Shown here: one piece after another, positions 11,740 to 23,836 of the stretch
Position numbering within the stretch: position 1 is the first letter of the stretch
Layout: the number at the start of each line of letters is the position of its first letter
Assembly: GCA_963995505.1 (NCBI GenBank)
Contig: OZ023185.1
Span: 15,759,691-15,823,690, forward strand
DNA from: Hypericum androsaemum
Taxonomy: Eukaryota > Streptophyta > Magnoliopsida > Malpighiales > Hypericaceae
Direction of reading: 5' to 3'
DNA length: 64,000 nucleotides
Program-made: the position numbers and the translations under genes
The notes under the pieces: generated by a model
Databases searched by the model: none
What the model was told of the DNA's origin: nothing
Seen by the model: the letters and a program-made list of their open reading frames with translations, nothing else

Positions 11740-12400
11740 CTCCAATTAGTCATTAGAATCTGACAGGTTGTACTAGCCGTTAGCTTATGTGCTAGTTCCC
11801 AGGATCATTAAATAAATTCCTGGTTGCTTCTCACCTTGTATAAATTGATACTTGGCTTTAGCCACAATAACACAAATCATTTTACTTCCAATCATCATTT
11901 CTGGAGCATCTTTGATCTCTGGAAACATGGAAATTCCAACAAATCAAAACCCACTTGAGGCACAACCACAAATGTCAAACCAATCCCAAAATCTACCTCA
12001 GGCAAGTTCCGTAGGTCCAAGAAAAATTATCACAGCAGACAATGACTGCAACATCAATCTAAAGCTTACTCCAGTTCCTTTAAATGGCCTGAACTACTTG
12101 TCTTGGGCTCGAACTGCCTCTTACCCATTAAACATTAAGGACATGCTTGGCTACATCAACAGGAGACTTCCTCCTCCTGATCCTACAAGCGATGACTTTG
12201 AGATATGGCAAGCAAATGATCAACTTGTAAGTACTTGGATTCATAACTCTCTCAATTCCAAAGTATATGAATTGATGTTTGCTCGATAATTGCTCATCAC
12301 ATCAGAAGAGGACACTGTTTCTAATATGCATTCTATTGAACCAATAAAAAGAGGAATCGAAACAGTTAACACCAGAATAAAAGCTCAGGAGGCCATTTGA
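11740..12400 (+). pseudogene. Copia LTR-end and gag remnant
   Basis: An open frame from 11852 to 12289 (145 codons) carries the copia-type gag N-terminal motif: LTPVPLNGLNYLSWAR, then MLGYIN, then a WQANDQLVSTWI segment. It stops abruptly and no gag zinc knuckle, integrase or RT follows before the next gene. The preceding 100 bp resemble an LTR promoter end (TATAAATTGATA near 11838). The same gag family, with stop codons, occurs at 63633-64000. A dead 5' fragment of a Ty1/copia element; the outer limits are approximate. Confidence 0.7.
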
Positions 12401-12530
12401 GGCATTGTTGTTTGAATAAATGTCACATTGACAATATTGTCCTAGTAGGCATTGAATCAAAAACGCATTCAGCAGCGTCAATATCTCACAATATACGTGT
12501 GCACATTTGGCATAACCCATACGAGATAAT

Positions 12531-12553
12531 AATTCATTCATTCATTCATTCAT
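12531..12553. repeat. (ATTC)n microsatellite
   Basis: About six ATTC units, in the 3' flank of the minus-strand chimeric E2 gene. Confidence 0.85.
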
Positions 12554-12744
12554 CCCCAAAGATACGTACAAACTCCATATTATATAATGGAGGTTGTTCC
12601 TGCATACAACTTCCCACTACAAACTTCTCCTAACTTCATGCTACTGTCACAGACGTGCATAACTCTCACTTCTAACATAGCTAAACAATACAATCCCATA
12701 GACAACTATTAGATACCAAATAAAGATCGTGTCGTGACAAACCT

Positions 12745-13667
<923 letters not shown>

Positions 13668-14250
13668 CTCTCTCTCTTTCTCGGTATCAACCTATCAGGG
13701 AAAAAAAACACTCGTCCGTTTGAAAACCTCTCAAGCTAAGCAAAATCTTCTACCATCTTCATCATAGTATAATCAAAGCTACCTCAACGGTTCCAAACTC
13801 AACCTAATTCAATTAAAATCCTCAAATCTTGTTTAAATCATTAAAGTTGCAATCTTTCTTCACCAAATCCACATTGAACCTCCGCAACACAAATTAAGGT
13901 CATCCCAATACACTCAAAAGCAAGGTGCTCATGGATCTATAAAAAAAAAGCAGAAAAGATGGCGCCATAACCAAGATACAACCTTTCACCCTCCACCTCA
14001 AGAACCCACTAACCAACCAACGAACTCGATTATATAAAACCCAGTAAAGAGAGAGCTCAATTACATCATCCATTTGGGAAAGAAAGAAAGGCGATCGAAA
14101 CAGCAAAACCTGGTCCAGTCTTGAGGAAAACGAAATTGAGGAGTTTACCCGTTGGAGTTTGAAATGGAAGAGACTTTTAATTGACTGAGAAAATCCAGTT
14201 AGAGAAGTTGAGGAAGGAATCTGTCCAAGTGAATACCAAGAATTAGGGAT
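13668..14250 (-). promoter_or_regulatory. Probable 5' leader with intron of the chimeric E2 gene
   Basis: Immediately upstream of the start codon, a pyrimidine-rich acceptor (TTTTTTTTCCCTGATAG, ending at about 13693 on the minus strand) lies 26 bp before the ATG, and a GTAAAC donor lies near 14146. This suggests a 5'-UTR intron of about 450 bp. TATATAA also occurs near 14030-14037. Inferred only from splice signals; the transcription start is not visible. Confidence 0.4.
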
Positions 14251-14374
14251 GGTGCCATCGATGACTGACTGTCTTAAAGCTTGGATTTGGTTTCTTTTTT
14301 TACCTTTTCCCTCTTTTTTGAGAGTTTGTTCTCCCTCTTTAGTTGATCAAGGCACCACCGGCTTCGATGCCAAC

Positions 14375-14406
<32 letters not shown>

Positions 14407-14475
14407 GCGGCTCCGAGACAACTCAGATCACGCCGGCCTTCGAGACAGAAAGAAAGGAAGGAAGGAAGGAAGGAA
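14375..14475. repeat. (GA)n and (GGAA)n simple repeats
   Basis: A (GA)13-type run at 14375-14401 and a GAAG/GGAA run at about 14450-14475, separated by about 50 bp. Simple sequence in the upstream flank of the chimeric gene. Confidence 0.9.
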
Positions 14476-15223
14476 TCTATTCTTCTGTCTGTCTCTCTGT
14501 CCCGAAGTTGGAAGCATTAACTTGTTTTGGTAAGATGATAGATGGGGAGGGGAGGGGAGCTGTGCTGCTTCTGTTTTCTTCCCTCCAAATAGTATATTTC
14601 AAGTATTCGAAATTCTATTCATTTATATATGAGCCGCAAAATAGATATTAGTCATGCAGTAGTTTACAAAATTTAATTAATTTTTATTATGAGCAGATTA
14701 AATGGGGTGTATAATGTATTTGATTTAATTATGAGTTTAATATGATATAATTGTTGAAATTATTAAAAAGTGTTTTTTTAATATTTTTTGCTTATACTAT
14801 CGGGTATTGATCTACTAGACTGATTAATCATAATTTGAGTCGGGTATTGATCCACTGGGCTTCACTAGTTTATTAGTTTGTGGACGTCTCTCTCAATTAC
14901 TCGGATCGTAGATTAATTTGAAGTTAGATTTAGGTAGTTGTACGCTCCTCTGGTCTATTGGCTAGAGGACGCTCTCTCTCGACTTCGTGATTAGCTTGAG
15001 GTTAGGTTTAGTTGGTGCCCATCTTACTATCCACGTGCTATTTAACTAGTGATAGAGTGTAAGTAACTTTGCAATTATTTTCTTTGATAGTAAAATTTGG
15101 AGTTACTAAAAAAACTTGCATGTAACTAATAGCTCTCGAAATATAAGAAGTGTTTCAATTAAAAGACTCAAAATATTAATGTCAAAATGATGAAATTTCC
15201 TGATATATATTATAAAGTTAAAA
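14476..15223. other. AT-rich spacer
   Basis: No gene supported. A motif CGGGTATTGATC is repeated at about 14801 and 14840; otherwise nothing structured. Confidence 0.4.
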
Positions 15224-15232
15224 TTGTTTAAT

Positions 15233-16480
15233 GGGTAAATTGCCCTCGGATTCTTGGAGTTTGAAGAAATCATCAGTAGAGTCCTTATTTTTTCGAAATC
15301 CTTTTTTTTGTCTTCCAAATTTTATAAAATAGAATTCTCAAGTCTCAAGTTCCGGTACCAAAAAATAACTCCGGCAAAATTTAAATGCAAGAACCAAATT
15401 ACCCCTCAATAAAAAAAATAAATTTCTTCAACTTTATAACATCAAGAATACCAAAAATGACTCAAGAACATTAAGAATATCATGAACACACTCAAAAATA
15501 TCTCAATTAAAAATCAAGAACACTCAATTAACTAAACACCAACAATATCAAAAAAAAATATCAAACAACATACAATTAATTTTAAAAAAGTGCAACAGAG
15601 AGGGAAAACACTTAAGCTGGGTATCCATTTTCCAAATTCGAATTAGGTTATTATCTTCGATTCATGGCCGTCCTCCACAGCCGTCAACAATTCATGCTTC
15701 TTCTTCCCTATCTCAACCTGCGATACCTTAAGCACAAACATAATCATGGTACCCGCGAAACAACCCGGACAAGGCGGTTCCTTTCCCGTCAATTCAGGAC
15801 CAAAATTCGCAGGATGAAATGACGTAGTACAAGCCAAGCTCATTTCTTCTACTCTTCCTCTAATTTGGGATGACAAAGTGCCCCTGATTTTGGGTAAACC
15901 TTAATTTGTAATTGGGAACCCTTATTTCTCGTGAGATTCCCAAATTGAAATTAAGGGCCCTTACTCCGGATTGGTCCTTACTCCTGGCCGACGTCGTTTT
16001 GCCTTTTGCGACTTCGTCGAGGTTCGATGGCATAATTAGGGAGGAGAGCGAGTCGTTTCTGAAGCTTCTGGAGAGGTACTCGGTGGAAGAGTTGAGGAAG
16101 AAGGAGGCCGGCGGGCTGCTGGGTTTCTTAGGAGCGGGAGGAAGGAGGTCACCTTCGGGTTGAAGGTGAGGGACGACGGCGATGGTGTGGTTGTCGAGGA
16201 GAGAGGGCTGGTGGTGGTGGTCGTCGAGAATCGAAGCGGCCTGGTGGTGGTGGTTGGGGAAGAAGACCAAAAGGAGAGAAATAATTTTTAATTATTTTTT
16301 AACAGAAGGACATTTTGTTCCTTCCAGGTTAAATTTCAATGGAGTGATTTTTCGGTACCGGAGTCAATGACCTAAGAATTCTATTTTAACAAATTTGGAA
16401 GACGAAAGGAGGGGTTTTAAAATAATAAAGACCCTACTGATAATTTTGTTAAATCTTAATAACCTGAAGATAATTTTTTC
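15233..16480. mobile_element. Non-autonomous Mutator-like element A (1248 bp)
   Basis: Flanked by a perfect 9-bp TSD TTGTTTAAT (15224-15232 and 16481-16489). Long terminal inverted repeats of about 170 bp are diverged but plainly matching: left ATCAGTAGAGTCCTTATT and GTCTTCCAAATTTTATAAAA pair with right-end reverse complements ATCAGTAGGGTCTTTATT and GTCTTCCAAATTTGTTAAAA. Long TIR with 9-bp TSD defines Mutator-like elements. The interior (15640-16270) is less AT-rich and holds open frames on the minus strand (about 77 and 136 codons) of unknown origin, possibly captured gene pieces; no transposase. Confidence 0.82.
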
Positions 16481-16494
16481 TTGTTTAATTGATT

Positions 16495-18439
16495 AGAAAA
16501 ATTATTTTCAGGTTCCGGGTCTATGTCATAATTACGGATAGATCCCTCTAATTCAAAAAATTATTTTGCTGTCTCTGCTCTTTGTAAAAATGTTAGTTTC
16601 GGATCTCTGGCTGACGTCATTGATTAATTTATTAATTTTTTACTACTGAAATGACTTTTATACTCTCAAGTTTCAACTTCAACCACCCACTCTCCTTCCT
16701 CCCGTTGTTCACCCACCGTCACAAACTAAAATCAACAAATACATGAAACCCAAATAAATGACGAGCATCAATGACAAGAAATCAAAAAGGAAATCAATCA
16801 AACCAAGTCCAAATCTACACGGCGCCGGCTACTCGTCTTCCCCAAGTCCAAATCGATGAACATTCGTCATCGTCATCAATAACAAATAAGCCAACTAAAT
16901 CATTGAACATCAGCAGGAAAGCCATGGTCCAATAGATAAACAAGCCAATTAAATTTTTAAGAAAATCTAAATAAATTGACAAGTGAACAAAAGAGAATGA
17001 TAATTCAAGAAAAAAGTGAATTAGAGTACCTCGCCACCGTCATCAATAACAAAAATCTCCCAGTGCTCGTAAGGGGATACGGAGGAGGCCACATGCTTTG
17101 AGGGCAATGCCGACGCCACTGGTCGGTGACAACAGCGAGAATGTGAGCAACTCTCCTTCTCGTCAGTGTGCAAGGACCATCGGGCCAAATCCATCGGGGG
17201 CGGTCGAGAGAGAGGTTGAGGAAGGTCGGGAACGACAGAGATGTTGTTGGGTTTCTGGGTTCACACGCCGAAAAGGGAGCCTGTTGTATTTTCTGGATTT
17301 TTTGGTTCACTCGCCGGTGGTCGAGGCCTGCTCCGGTCATCTTCTTTGCATTGTTGCCAGTGTCGGAGTGAGAATGGGAGGAGAGAGAAAAAAATTATTA
17401 TTTTTAGGAATAAAGACACTTGACTATCCTGTATTTTAGGAAATAGATACTTTATTTCCTGTATTTAAAAAATACTCAAAAAAATATATGTGTTTATCTC
17501 CGGTAAGATATGTTTTAGTTTTCCGGTGACCAAAGCTGACATGGCAAGATATCGTACAACTTTTTACGTTTCCAAAACATTAACCTTTTTCCTATAATTT
17601 TATTATATATATTTTTTCTCCTGCCTTTTGATATCAGCTATTTCAATATTGGAAACCTCATGCTTTTTTTTGGAAAGGTGAAACCTCATGCTCCATCACT
17701 GCATAACCAATAACAACATGATATCGATTATCGAACAATAAACAACCCATAACATCTTTGAATCCACCGAAATTATCGAGACCAAGTAGCTCATTCCCAC
17801 AATACCCATTTGTTATTAACCGTAAAGAACGAAACTTTATGCCCTAGAATTGTTTTTAGTCACAATTTCACATGGAGAGAGAGAGAACTTATTGCGATGC
17901 GATGGGTTAGTTGGTCGAGTTCAAGCTTGAGAAATGGGGTTCGTCGCATGGTGCTTGATTTTGGGGGAAGGAGGTTGAGGTTTCGAAAAGTTTTTAGGGT
18001 TAGGGAAGTTGTAACGCCACGAAGAAGTAAAGAATAAAGAAACAATAATAAAAAAATGTCAAAGGATTATTTGTTTTGGAAACGGAAAAAGTTGTACGAC
18101 ATTTTTTTCTTAAATTGCCACGTCATCTTGCAATGTCAGTTATGGTCACCGGAAAACTAAAACATATTTGCCGGAGATAAACACAAGTACTTTTTTGGTT
18201 ATTTTTTAAACACATGAGGTAAATTATCTATTTTCTAAAATACAGGGTACTCAAATGTCTTTATCTCTTTTTTACAAGGGTATAAAAATCATTTACTTAA
18301 AAAAAATTAAATGATGAAATCAATTAGGGAGCCGAGACCAACATTTAAGCAAAGAGTGGGCTCAACAAAATAATTTTTGGAACAGCAGGGATTTTATTCG
18401 TAATTATGACATACACTAGGACCTGGAGATAATTTCCCC
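16495..18439. mobile_element. Non-autonomous Mutator-like element B (1945 bp), with a nested element
   Basis: Perfect 9-bp TSD TAATTGATT at 16486-16494 and 18440-18448. Terminal inverted repeats of about 180 bp: left TATGTCATAATTACGGAT pairs with the right-end reverse complement TATGTCATAATTACGAAT, and both continue to ACTTTTATACTC / ATTTTTATACCC. Its left TSD overlaps the right TSD of element A, so the two are packed against each other. The interior includes a second inverted-repeat element (about 17408-18267) and a GC-richer segment (17030-17340) of unknown origin. Confidence 0.8.
17408..18267. mobile_element. Inverted-repeat element C nested inside element B
   Basis: Long inverted repeats of about 170 bp: left AATAAAGACACTTGA...CCTGTATTTTAGGAAATAGATA and a GTGTTTATCTCCGG block pair with right-end reverse complements GATAAAGACATTTGA...CCCTGTATTTTAGAAAATAGATA and GTGTTTATCTCCGG. 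Both arms include a GGTGACC / GGTCACC and a TTGTACGA block. No clean TSD was found, so boundaries are within a few bases. Probably another Mutator-like element. Confidence 0.7.
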
Positions 18440-18464
18440 TAATTGATTTTCACAATAATTTTTT

Positions 18465-19464
18465 GGGTAAATTATGCTCAGGCTCCTGGTATTTGGTATA
18501 TTTCACGCTCGCTCCCTTGTATTCCAGTAATCGATTAAAAACTCCCCGATGTTTGATTTTATTATACTCTCAGGCCCCTCGCTAACGTCAGCGATCAATT
18601 TTTTTTATGAAATAACTTTTATACTCTCAATAAATTTTAAAAAAAAATCCCTTCTCCTCCCTCCTCCCTCCTCCTTCTCTCCCTCCTTCTTTTTCACCTC
18701 CGGCGAACACAACCTCCTCCCTCTGCCTCCTCTATAAATGGCACGACAAGTCCAAATACTCACCATTTAAATGACTACAGTTGCCCTCATTCGCCCAATT
18801 ACAAGATTATAAGCTCAATTTAAAATTCCCAGGGAGATGGCAGTTAGGGTTCAGGATATTCTTGGCGACGATGACAACCTCGTGGCCGATTCCGTTACCG
18901 GGGAGGAGATTGATAGAGTAACTTGAGGGGAAACGACCTCGAGGTCGATTCGGTCGCCGGGACCGATGACTACCTCGGGGCCGATTCCTTTTTTGTCTAT
19001 GCTCGAGTACGGGGAACGGTCTACGCTGCGAACCTGTCGTGGCTGCCCTTTAATCGTGGCCCCTGGACACCGGAGCTCGCCGTAAAGATGATGTTCGAAG
19101 GCGAGTTCTTGACTTTGAAATCGAAGATTTGTCCCAGAGATGGTGTTCGAAGGTGAGTTTAAACCGATCTGATTTTGATTTGTCCCAGAGATGGTGTTTG
19201 AAGATTTGTCTGAATTTTGTATTTTGATTTTTGATCGCCGGAAAAATTTTATTCACCGGAAAGATGACCGGATGTTTAAGTTGACCGGACTAAAGATATA
19301 ATGGTCATTTCAGTAATAAAATAATAATATCTTGATCGCTGACATCAGCGAGGGGCCTGCGAGTATAATAAAACCAAACTTCGGAGAGTTTTTAATCGAT
19401 TACCGAAATACAGGGGGAGAGCGTGAAATATACCAAACACCAAGGACCTGAGCGTAATTTACCC
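18465..19464. mobile_element. Non-autonomous Mutator-like element D (1000 bp)
   Basis: Perfect 9-bp TSD TAATTTTTT (18456-18464 and 19465-19473). Terminal inverted repeats of about 140 bp begin GGGTAAATTATGCTCAGG and end CCTGAGCGTAATTTACCC; they share AGTTTTTAATCGATTA and TATAATAAAA-type blocks. It starts 16 bp after the TSD of element B. The interior (18830-19150) is GC-richer with repeated GAGATGGTGTTCGAAG-like and CTCGGGGCCGATTCC-like pieces, possibly captured host sequence, without an intact frame. Confidence 0.85.
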
Positions 19465-19473
19465 TAATTTTTT

Positions 19474-20741
19474 TTGGTGGAAACAATTTACCTTTTTAGG
19501 CACCTTAAGCCACTTACCTTTGTTAGATGGCAGCCCCTAGAGCCTAGAGCGGGTGAGTTACTTTTTTTTATAAAGATAAAATAAACCTTGTAGAGAAATG
19601 TTAATTAACACCTTGTATTTTAAATTGAATCATTTTTTTGTGAAATTTTAAATTGGATCATTTTACAACTAATGTAATTAACACTCTTCTACCAATTTTC
19701 CCATTCAAATGTGCCACATCGTTGGTATAGTGGCGTCTGTTATCCCACGTCAGTTTGAATTAATTATTTCAAATAATTTTAATAATATATATAGCATTCA
19801 ATTAATTTTCAAAAAATAAATGTAATAATAATAAATACAATTTCACAAATTATATTTGTCGGCCCTCCACCTTTGTGCTTCGAGCTCCGGCCCTCTTCGC
19901 TTTTCTGTCGGAAATCATTTTAACAATTCAAATTTATGTACCTTAATAGAATTGGATACAAGTTAAGGCTAGTCCTCAACATAATGGACAAATAATGAAC
20001 AAAATAGTAAGGCCTTTGGATACAAATTAAATTTCTGCATTCACAAAGTACCCAATGATACTGTTCGAGTTTAAACAAAATTTTAGCATAGTGATAGAAA
20101 ATTTCCCATGACATCGTGACTTTGATTAAAAATTATTAAAATATACCCCTGACTCCAAAGAAGTCAAAAATTAAAAAGAAGCACGGTTGCTGCAAATGGA
20201 AACAATTTCGTACAATTATTATAAGTGATAAAAAATTTAGATTGATTTAATAAAAAATTAAGCTCAAATCTTATATGTAAAAGACATATACAATGATCGA
20301 TATTGAATATTATATAAATTCGTAAAAAGTCATACCTTTAGTAACCGTTGAGATGTTACGTCAACCATATATACAAGGAATCGGAACATGGCCGCTTGAA
20401 TCGCAGCTATTGGAATGCTGCTTTTAATAGAATTGGCTACAATTCCTTGGGGAAAATTTTGCACTCTAAAAATGGTTTGTAAATATTATACGAATCAATA
20501 AAATTCAACTTATATAAAAAATAGCAAGAGGAACACAAATAAAGTATGTGGATCTGCTTGTACCAACCAACCAAAAAGGTTTTAATTTGTACCATCCAAT
20601 TAACTAATTGTAACCTTCTAAAAAAAATTAATAATTGTAACATTCTCAAAAAAAAAATTAACTAATTGTATTGTTGTATTTGGGAGAGAGAAAAAATTTT
20701 TTGGTCAAAGGGAGGTATTTGGGAAGAAATTATCTACGTGT
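19474..20741. other. AT-rich intergenic spacer
   Basis: No gene, RNA or element recognised. Long A/T runs and only short open frames. Confidence 0.45.
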
Positions 20742-21615
20742 ATTATTGTTGAGGTACAAAAATAATCTCGGTATTGTCAACATATTTTGAGATATCTGGT
20801 GTGATCTCAAAGTGACCGGGTGACCGGTGATCGATGTGGTCTCAAAGTGACCGATGGGCGGTATAGTCTCAAAGTGATCACTTTCAGGTTTTGACTTGGA
20901 AGAGATTATCGATGGTCTCCTCTCCATTGAGTCCAATGATGGTCTTACTTGGTCGAATTCGGTGACGATAGACCGCTTTGTTGTATTGTCCTTGGTTCAC
21001 TTGGGCTTGTTCCTTGGATGACAATATCCTTCCGTAGTAAATTGGTCGTTACTTTGGACTCGTAAGTTGGAATAAGGAGATTCTTCTGGCTATAGAAAGG
21101 CGAGACATGTATCTACAATTTCGTTTTGAAGAGCCTTGCCTAATTCAGGTCAGAAGCGGGTCTAAACAAAGCGTCAAGTCCCGGTGTTAGCTTGCTCGAT
21201 GAGTTCTGACAGACTTTGGTAGATCAGTGGTAGATTTTGACTCGGACATTGGATTGAGCTGATTCTTTCGGATATAGAAAGGAAAGACAAATATCTACAA
21301 CTTTTTAGTTTAGGAATTTTTCTGATTCGAAGCGGAAGGTGGTCAAAAGTCTACTTCAATCTGATCCTACTCTGGACCGGTTCGGTCCGCTTCCCGCTTT
21401 GGTCTGCTTCCCGCTTCCAAGACCAAGGCGGGAGCCCGGTTCCGTCCGCTTCCCACCCGCCTGGGTGACACTCCTCGGTAAAATACTCATAACTTTTTAT
21501 CCGGAGCTCGGATTGAGACAATTCAAATTTCTATGCGAAGCCAAAACATAGATCTATGACTTTATAATTTGTGATGTCTTCGAATTCGGGGCAGAAGAGA
21601 TCAAAAATGCAGGTC

Positions 21616-21905
21616 AAGGCGGGAGGACGCTTTAGTCCTCAAGGCGGGAACCCGGATGTACGCTTTGATCTACAAGGCGGGAACTCAGACGTATGCTTTG
21701 ACCTACAAGGCGGGAGCTTGGATGGTCACTTTGACCTTTGAGGCGGGAGCCCGGGTTGGACGCCTTCGTCCTCGAAGTGATATGTCCGGGTTGAGCCCTT
21801 CGGCCCGTGAAGGTGATATGTTCGGGTTGGGCACTTCGGTACGTGAGGTCGATATGTCCGGGTTGGACACTTCGGTCCGTGAAGTCGATATGTCCGGGTG
21901 GACGC
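21616..21905. repeat. About 40-bp degenerate tandem repeats inside the solo LTR
   Basis: Two related series. From 21616, units start with CAAGGCGGGA followed by a ...CTTTGACCTA-like segment. From 21778, three units of about 40 bp contain GATATGTCCGGGTTGG and CACTTCGGTCCGTGAA. Further AGGCGGGAAGCC-type motifs continue to about 22450. Confidence 0.75.
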
Positions 21906-22736
21906 CTTAGCCCTCAAGGCAGAAAGGAAATTTCGAGCTTATGGACGGGAAGCCAACTTGGACTTTATAGGTGAGAAGGTGATTCCAGACTTATAGGTGA
22001 GAAGGCGATTTCAGACTTATAGGCGGGAAGCCAACTTGGGCTTTGTAGACGGGAAGGCAGTTCCGAGCATATAGACGGGAAGCCAACTTGGACTTGGCAG
22101 GATGGTATACTGCCTTATTCACGAAAATGGGAGGCCGGTTCTACTTTGAGAGCCCAGGCGTGAGGCCCATTTGGCCCTCGTAGGCGAAAAGGCGAGGTCT
22201 CGTGTCGGGCCTAAAGGCGAGAGGTGCTGGGGTTTGGTTTGGATCTCTCGGCTCGTCGTCTAAGTCCGCGTTAGACTTTAAGGCGGTAGGCAGTAGGCTC
22301 GGCCCGTTTTGGACTTATAGGCGGAAAGAGGATTTTGCCTTAGGGGTCCAAGCAGGAGGCCCATGCAGAAGGCAAGGGTCCGTTTTGGACTTCGACGTGA
22401 GAGGACCCGGGTGGGAAGCTCATTTTGGTTCGTGTAGGCGGAGAGTTGTTTGGGCAATGATGGGCTTATGACGAATTTTTCCATGGAAGGTTCGAGAGGG
22501 TCAAGGTGGCTTATATTTTTTTTAAGTTGAGCCGGAATTTTAGAGATACGAATAAGAGTTTGGGTCGCAGTTGCTTGGTCAGCACGACCAGAATATTCCT
22601 ATTTGGAGACGAGATCTGTTCATTTGAGGAAGACGGTTTAGATTTTCCTAATCTAAGCCGGGTTGATTTGGAAACAAAATATTCATTCAGGACGGGATTT
22701 CTTGCACAAGAAGGATGAAGCTAGGTCAAGAAGGGC

Positions 22737-22744
22737 TATATAAA
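22737..22744 (+). promoter_or_regulatory. TATA box of the solo LTR
   Basis: TATATAAAGG in an otherwise GC-rich context, followed about 30 bp on by CATCACCAACACAACAAAC, a plausible transcription start region. Oriented toward the stress-protein gene. Confidence 0.55.
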
Positions 22745-23128
22745 GGGAGCTCGGGTGCCGGAAAAGGACATCACCAACACAACAAACAAACCTATTTACA
22801 CTTTATCGTTTCCTTAGCTCATAGCTCATAGTCTAGCTCTTTTTCTACTCTCTCTGTTAGGCCGACCTTGGGACGACCACTCCAGATCCGTCTCGGATAA
22901 TTTTGACGTTCTTGTACCCACTTTCTTCGGAACAATTATTGGAATTTTCAACTGCCAATTACCCAAATGTACTTTCCCAGCAAGCTTCCTCCCATCCGGG
23001 TCGTCGGCTTCAAAGGTCAACAGACGCCCTCTCCTCTCTCCTCCAAATAAAGTCAATCCAACCCCCGTCCCCTCTCCAATTCTCTTCCCTTTTTCCCTCT
23101 CCCAAACCCTAACCCCTTCCTTACCGAC

Positions 23129-23836
23129 ATGAACCCTAACCGAGATTCGACCCGAGCGGAGCCAAACTTCATGACCGCGACCCCTGGGGGGAGCCGGCGG
23201 GTGGCGATCGCGGTGGACCTGAGCGACGAGAGCGGCCACGCGGTCCGGTGGGCGGTGCAGAACTACCTCCGGGACGGAGACTCGGTGGTGCTGCTCCACG
23301 TGCGGCCGACCTCGGTCCTGTACGGTGCGGACTGGGGATCGATCAAGCTTCAGATCAGCGGCGGCGGCGGGAACAACAGCCACAACCTGGTGAGCAGCCG
23401 GGAGGGGGACGGGACGTCGCCGATCGAGCTGAAGACGCGCCCCGAGGAGGAGGAGTACGACAGGTTCGCGGAGGAGAAGGCGCGGCGTCTGGGGGCGGCG
23501 CTGGAGGAGGCCGGGGTGCCCTACGTGGTGCACATCGTCAAGGACCACGACCTCAAGCAGCGGCTCTGCCTCGAGGTGGAGCGGCTAGGGCTGAGCGCGG
23601 TGATCATCGGGAGCAAGGGGTTCGGGTACAGCCGGAGGCGGAGCGGGGGGAGCAGGGGGAAGCGCCGCCTCGGGAGCGTCAGCGACTACTGCGTCCGGCA
23701 CAGCATTTGCCCGGTGGTGGTCGTGAGGAACCCCGAGGAGGACGAGGAAGACGAGGAGCCGGAGGACGTGGTGGTGGACGGGAGGATTGATAAGAACAAG
23801 GAGCTTTACCCGGTGAGGGAGGAGGATGAGGAGTAA
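23129..23836 (+). CDS. Universal stress protein, PHOS32-like
   Basis: Single-exon cytosolic protein of 235 residues with one Usp (UspA-like, Rossmann-type alpha/beta) domain, about residues 22-200. Recognised by AVDLSDESGHAVRWAV, the LLHVRPTSVLYGADWG signature of the plant PHOS32/PHOS34 group, and a C-terminal nucleotide-binding region (IIGSKGFG, then LGSVSDYC, then CPVVVVR). The G-x2-G-x(n)-GS spacing of the ATP site is widened to 17 residues by an Arg/Gly/Ser-rich insert (RRRSGGSRGKRR). A glycine run lies near residue 77 and an acidic tail (EEDEEDEEPED) follows the domain. The coding region is very GC-rich compared with its surroundings. Translation probably starts at 23129; a second Met at codon 15 lies just before the conserved domain. 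A pyrimidine-rich leader precedes it, and the solo LTR ends 195 bp upstream. The family binds ATP and is linked to stress signalling; the exact role is unknown. Confidence 0.92.
   Translation: MNPNRDSTRAEPNFMTATPGGSRRVAIAVDLSDESGHAVRWAVQNYLRDGDSVVLLHVRPTSVLYGADWGSIKLQISGGGGNNSHNLVSSREGDGTSPIELKTRPEEEEYDRFAEEKARRLGAALEEAGVPYVVHIVKDHDLKQRLCLEVERLGLSAVIIGSKGFGYSRRRSGGSRGKRRLGSVSDYCVRHSICPVVVVRNPEEDEEDEEPEDVVVDGRIDKNKELYPVREEDEE

Larger units (their letters stand above)
20747..22934. mobile_element. Solo LTR of a large LTR retrotransposon (2188 bp)
   Basis: Begins TGTTGAGG, ends CGGAACA (TGTT...AACA termini) and is flanked by a 5-bp TSD ATTAT at 20742-20746 and 22935-22939. No gag-pol lies inside or beside it, so it is a solo LTR left by LTR-LTR recombination. 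The middle (about 21400-22480) is GC-rich and made of degenerate tandem repeats. A core promoter TATATAAA at 22737-22744 is followed by an A/C-rich presumed R/U5 region, as in Gypsy LTRs. Read on the plus strand, the LTR promoter points at the universal stress protein gene 195 bp downstream of its end. Confidence 0.8.

Noticed and set aside
17408..18267. A confident TSD for nested element C
   Set aside because: The flanks are T-rich and align by composition only; no exact 8-9 bp match.
22826..23548. 240-codon minus-strand frame over the stress-protein gene
   Set aside because: A shadow frame caused by the GC-rich codon bias of the plus-strand gene.
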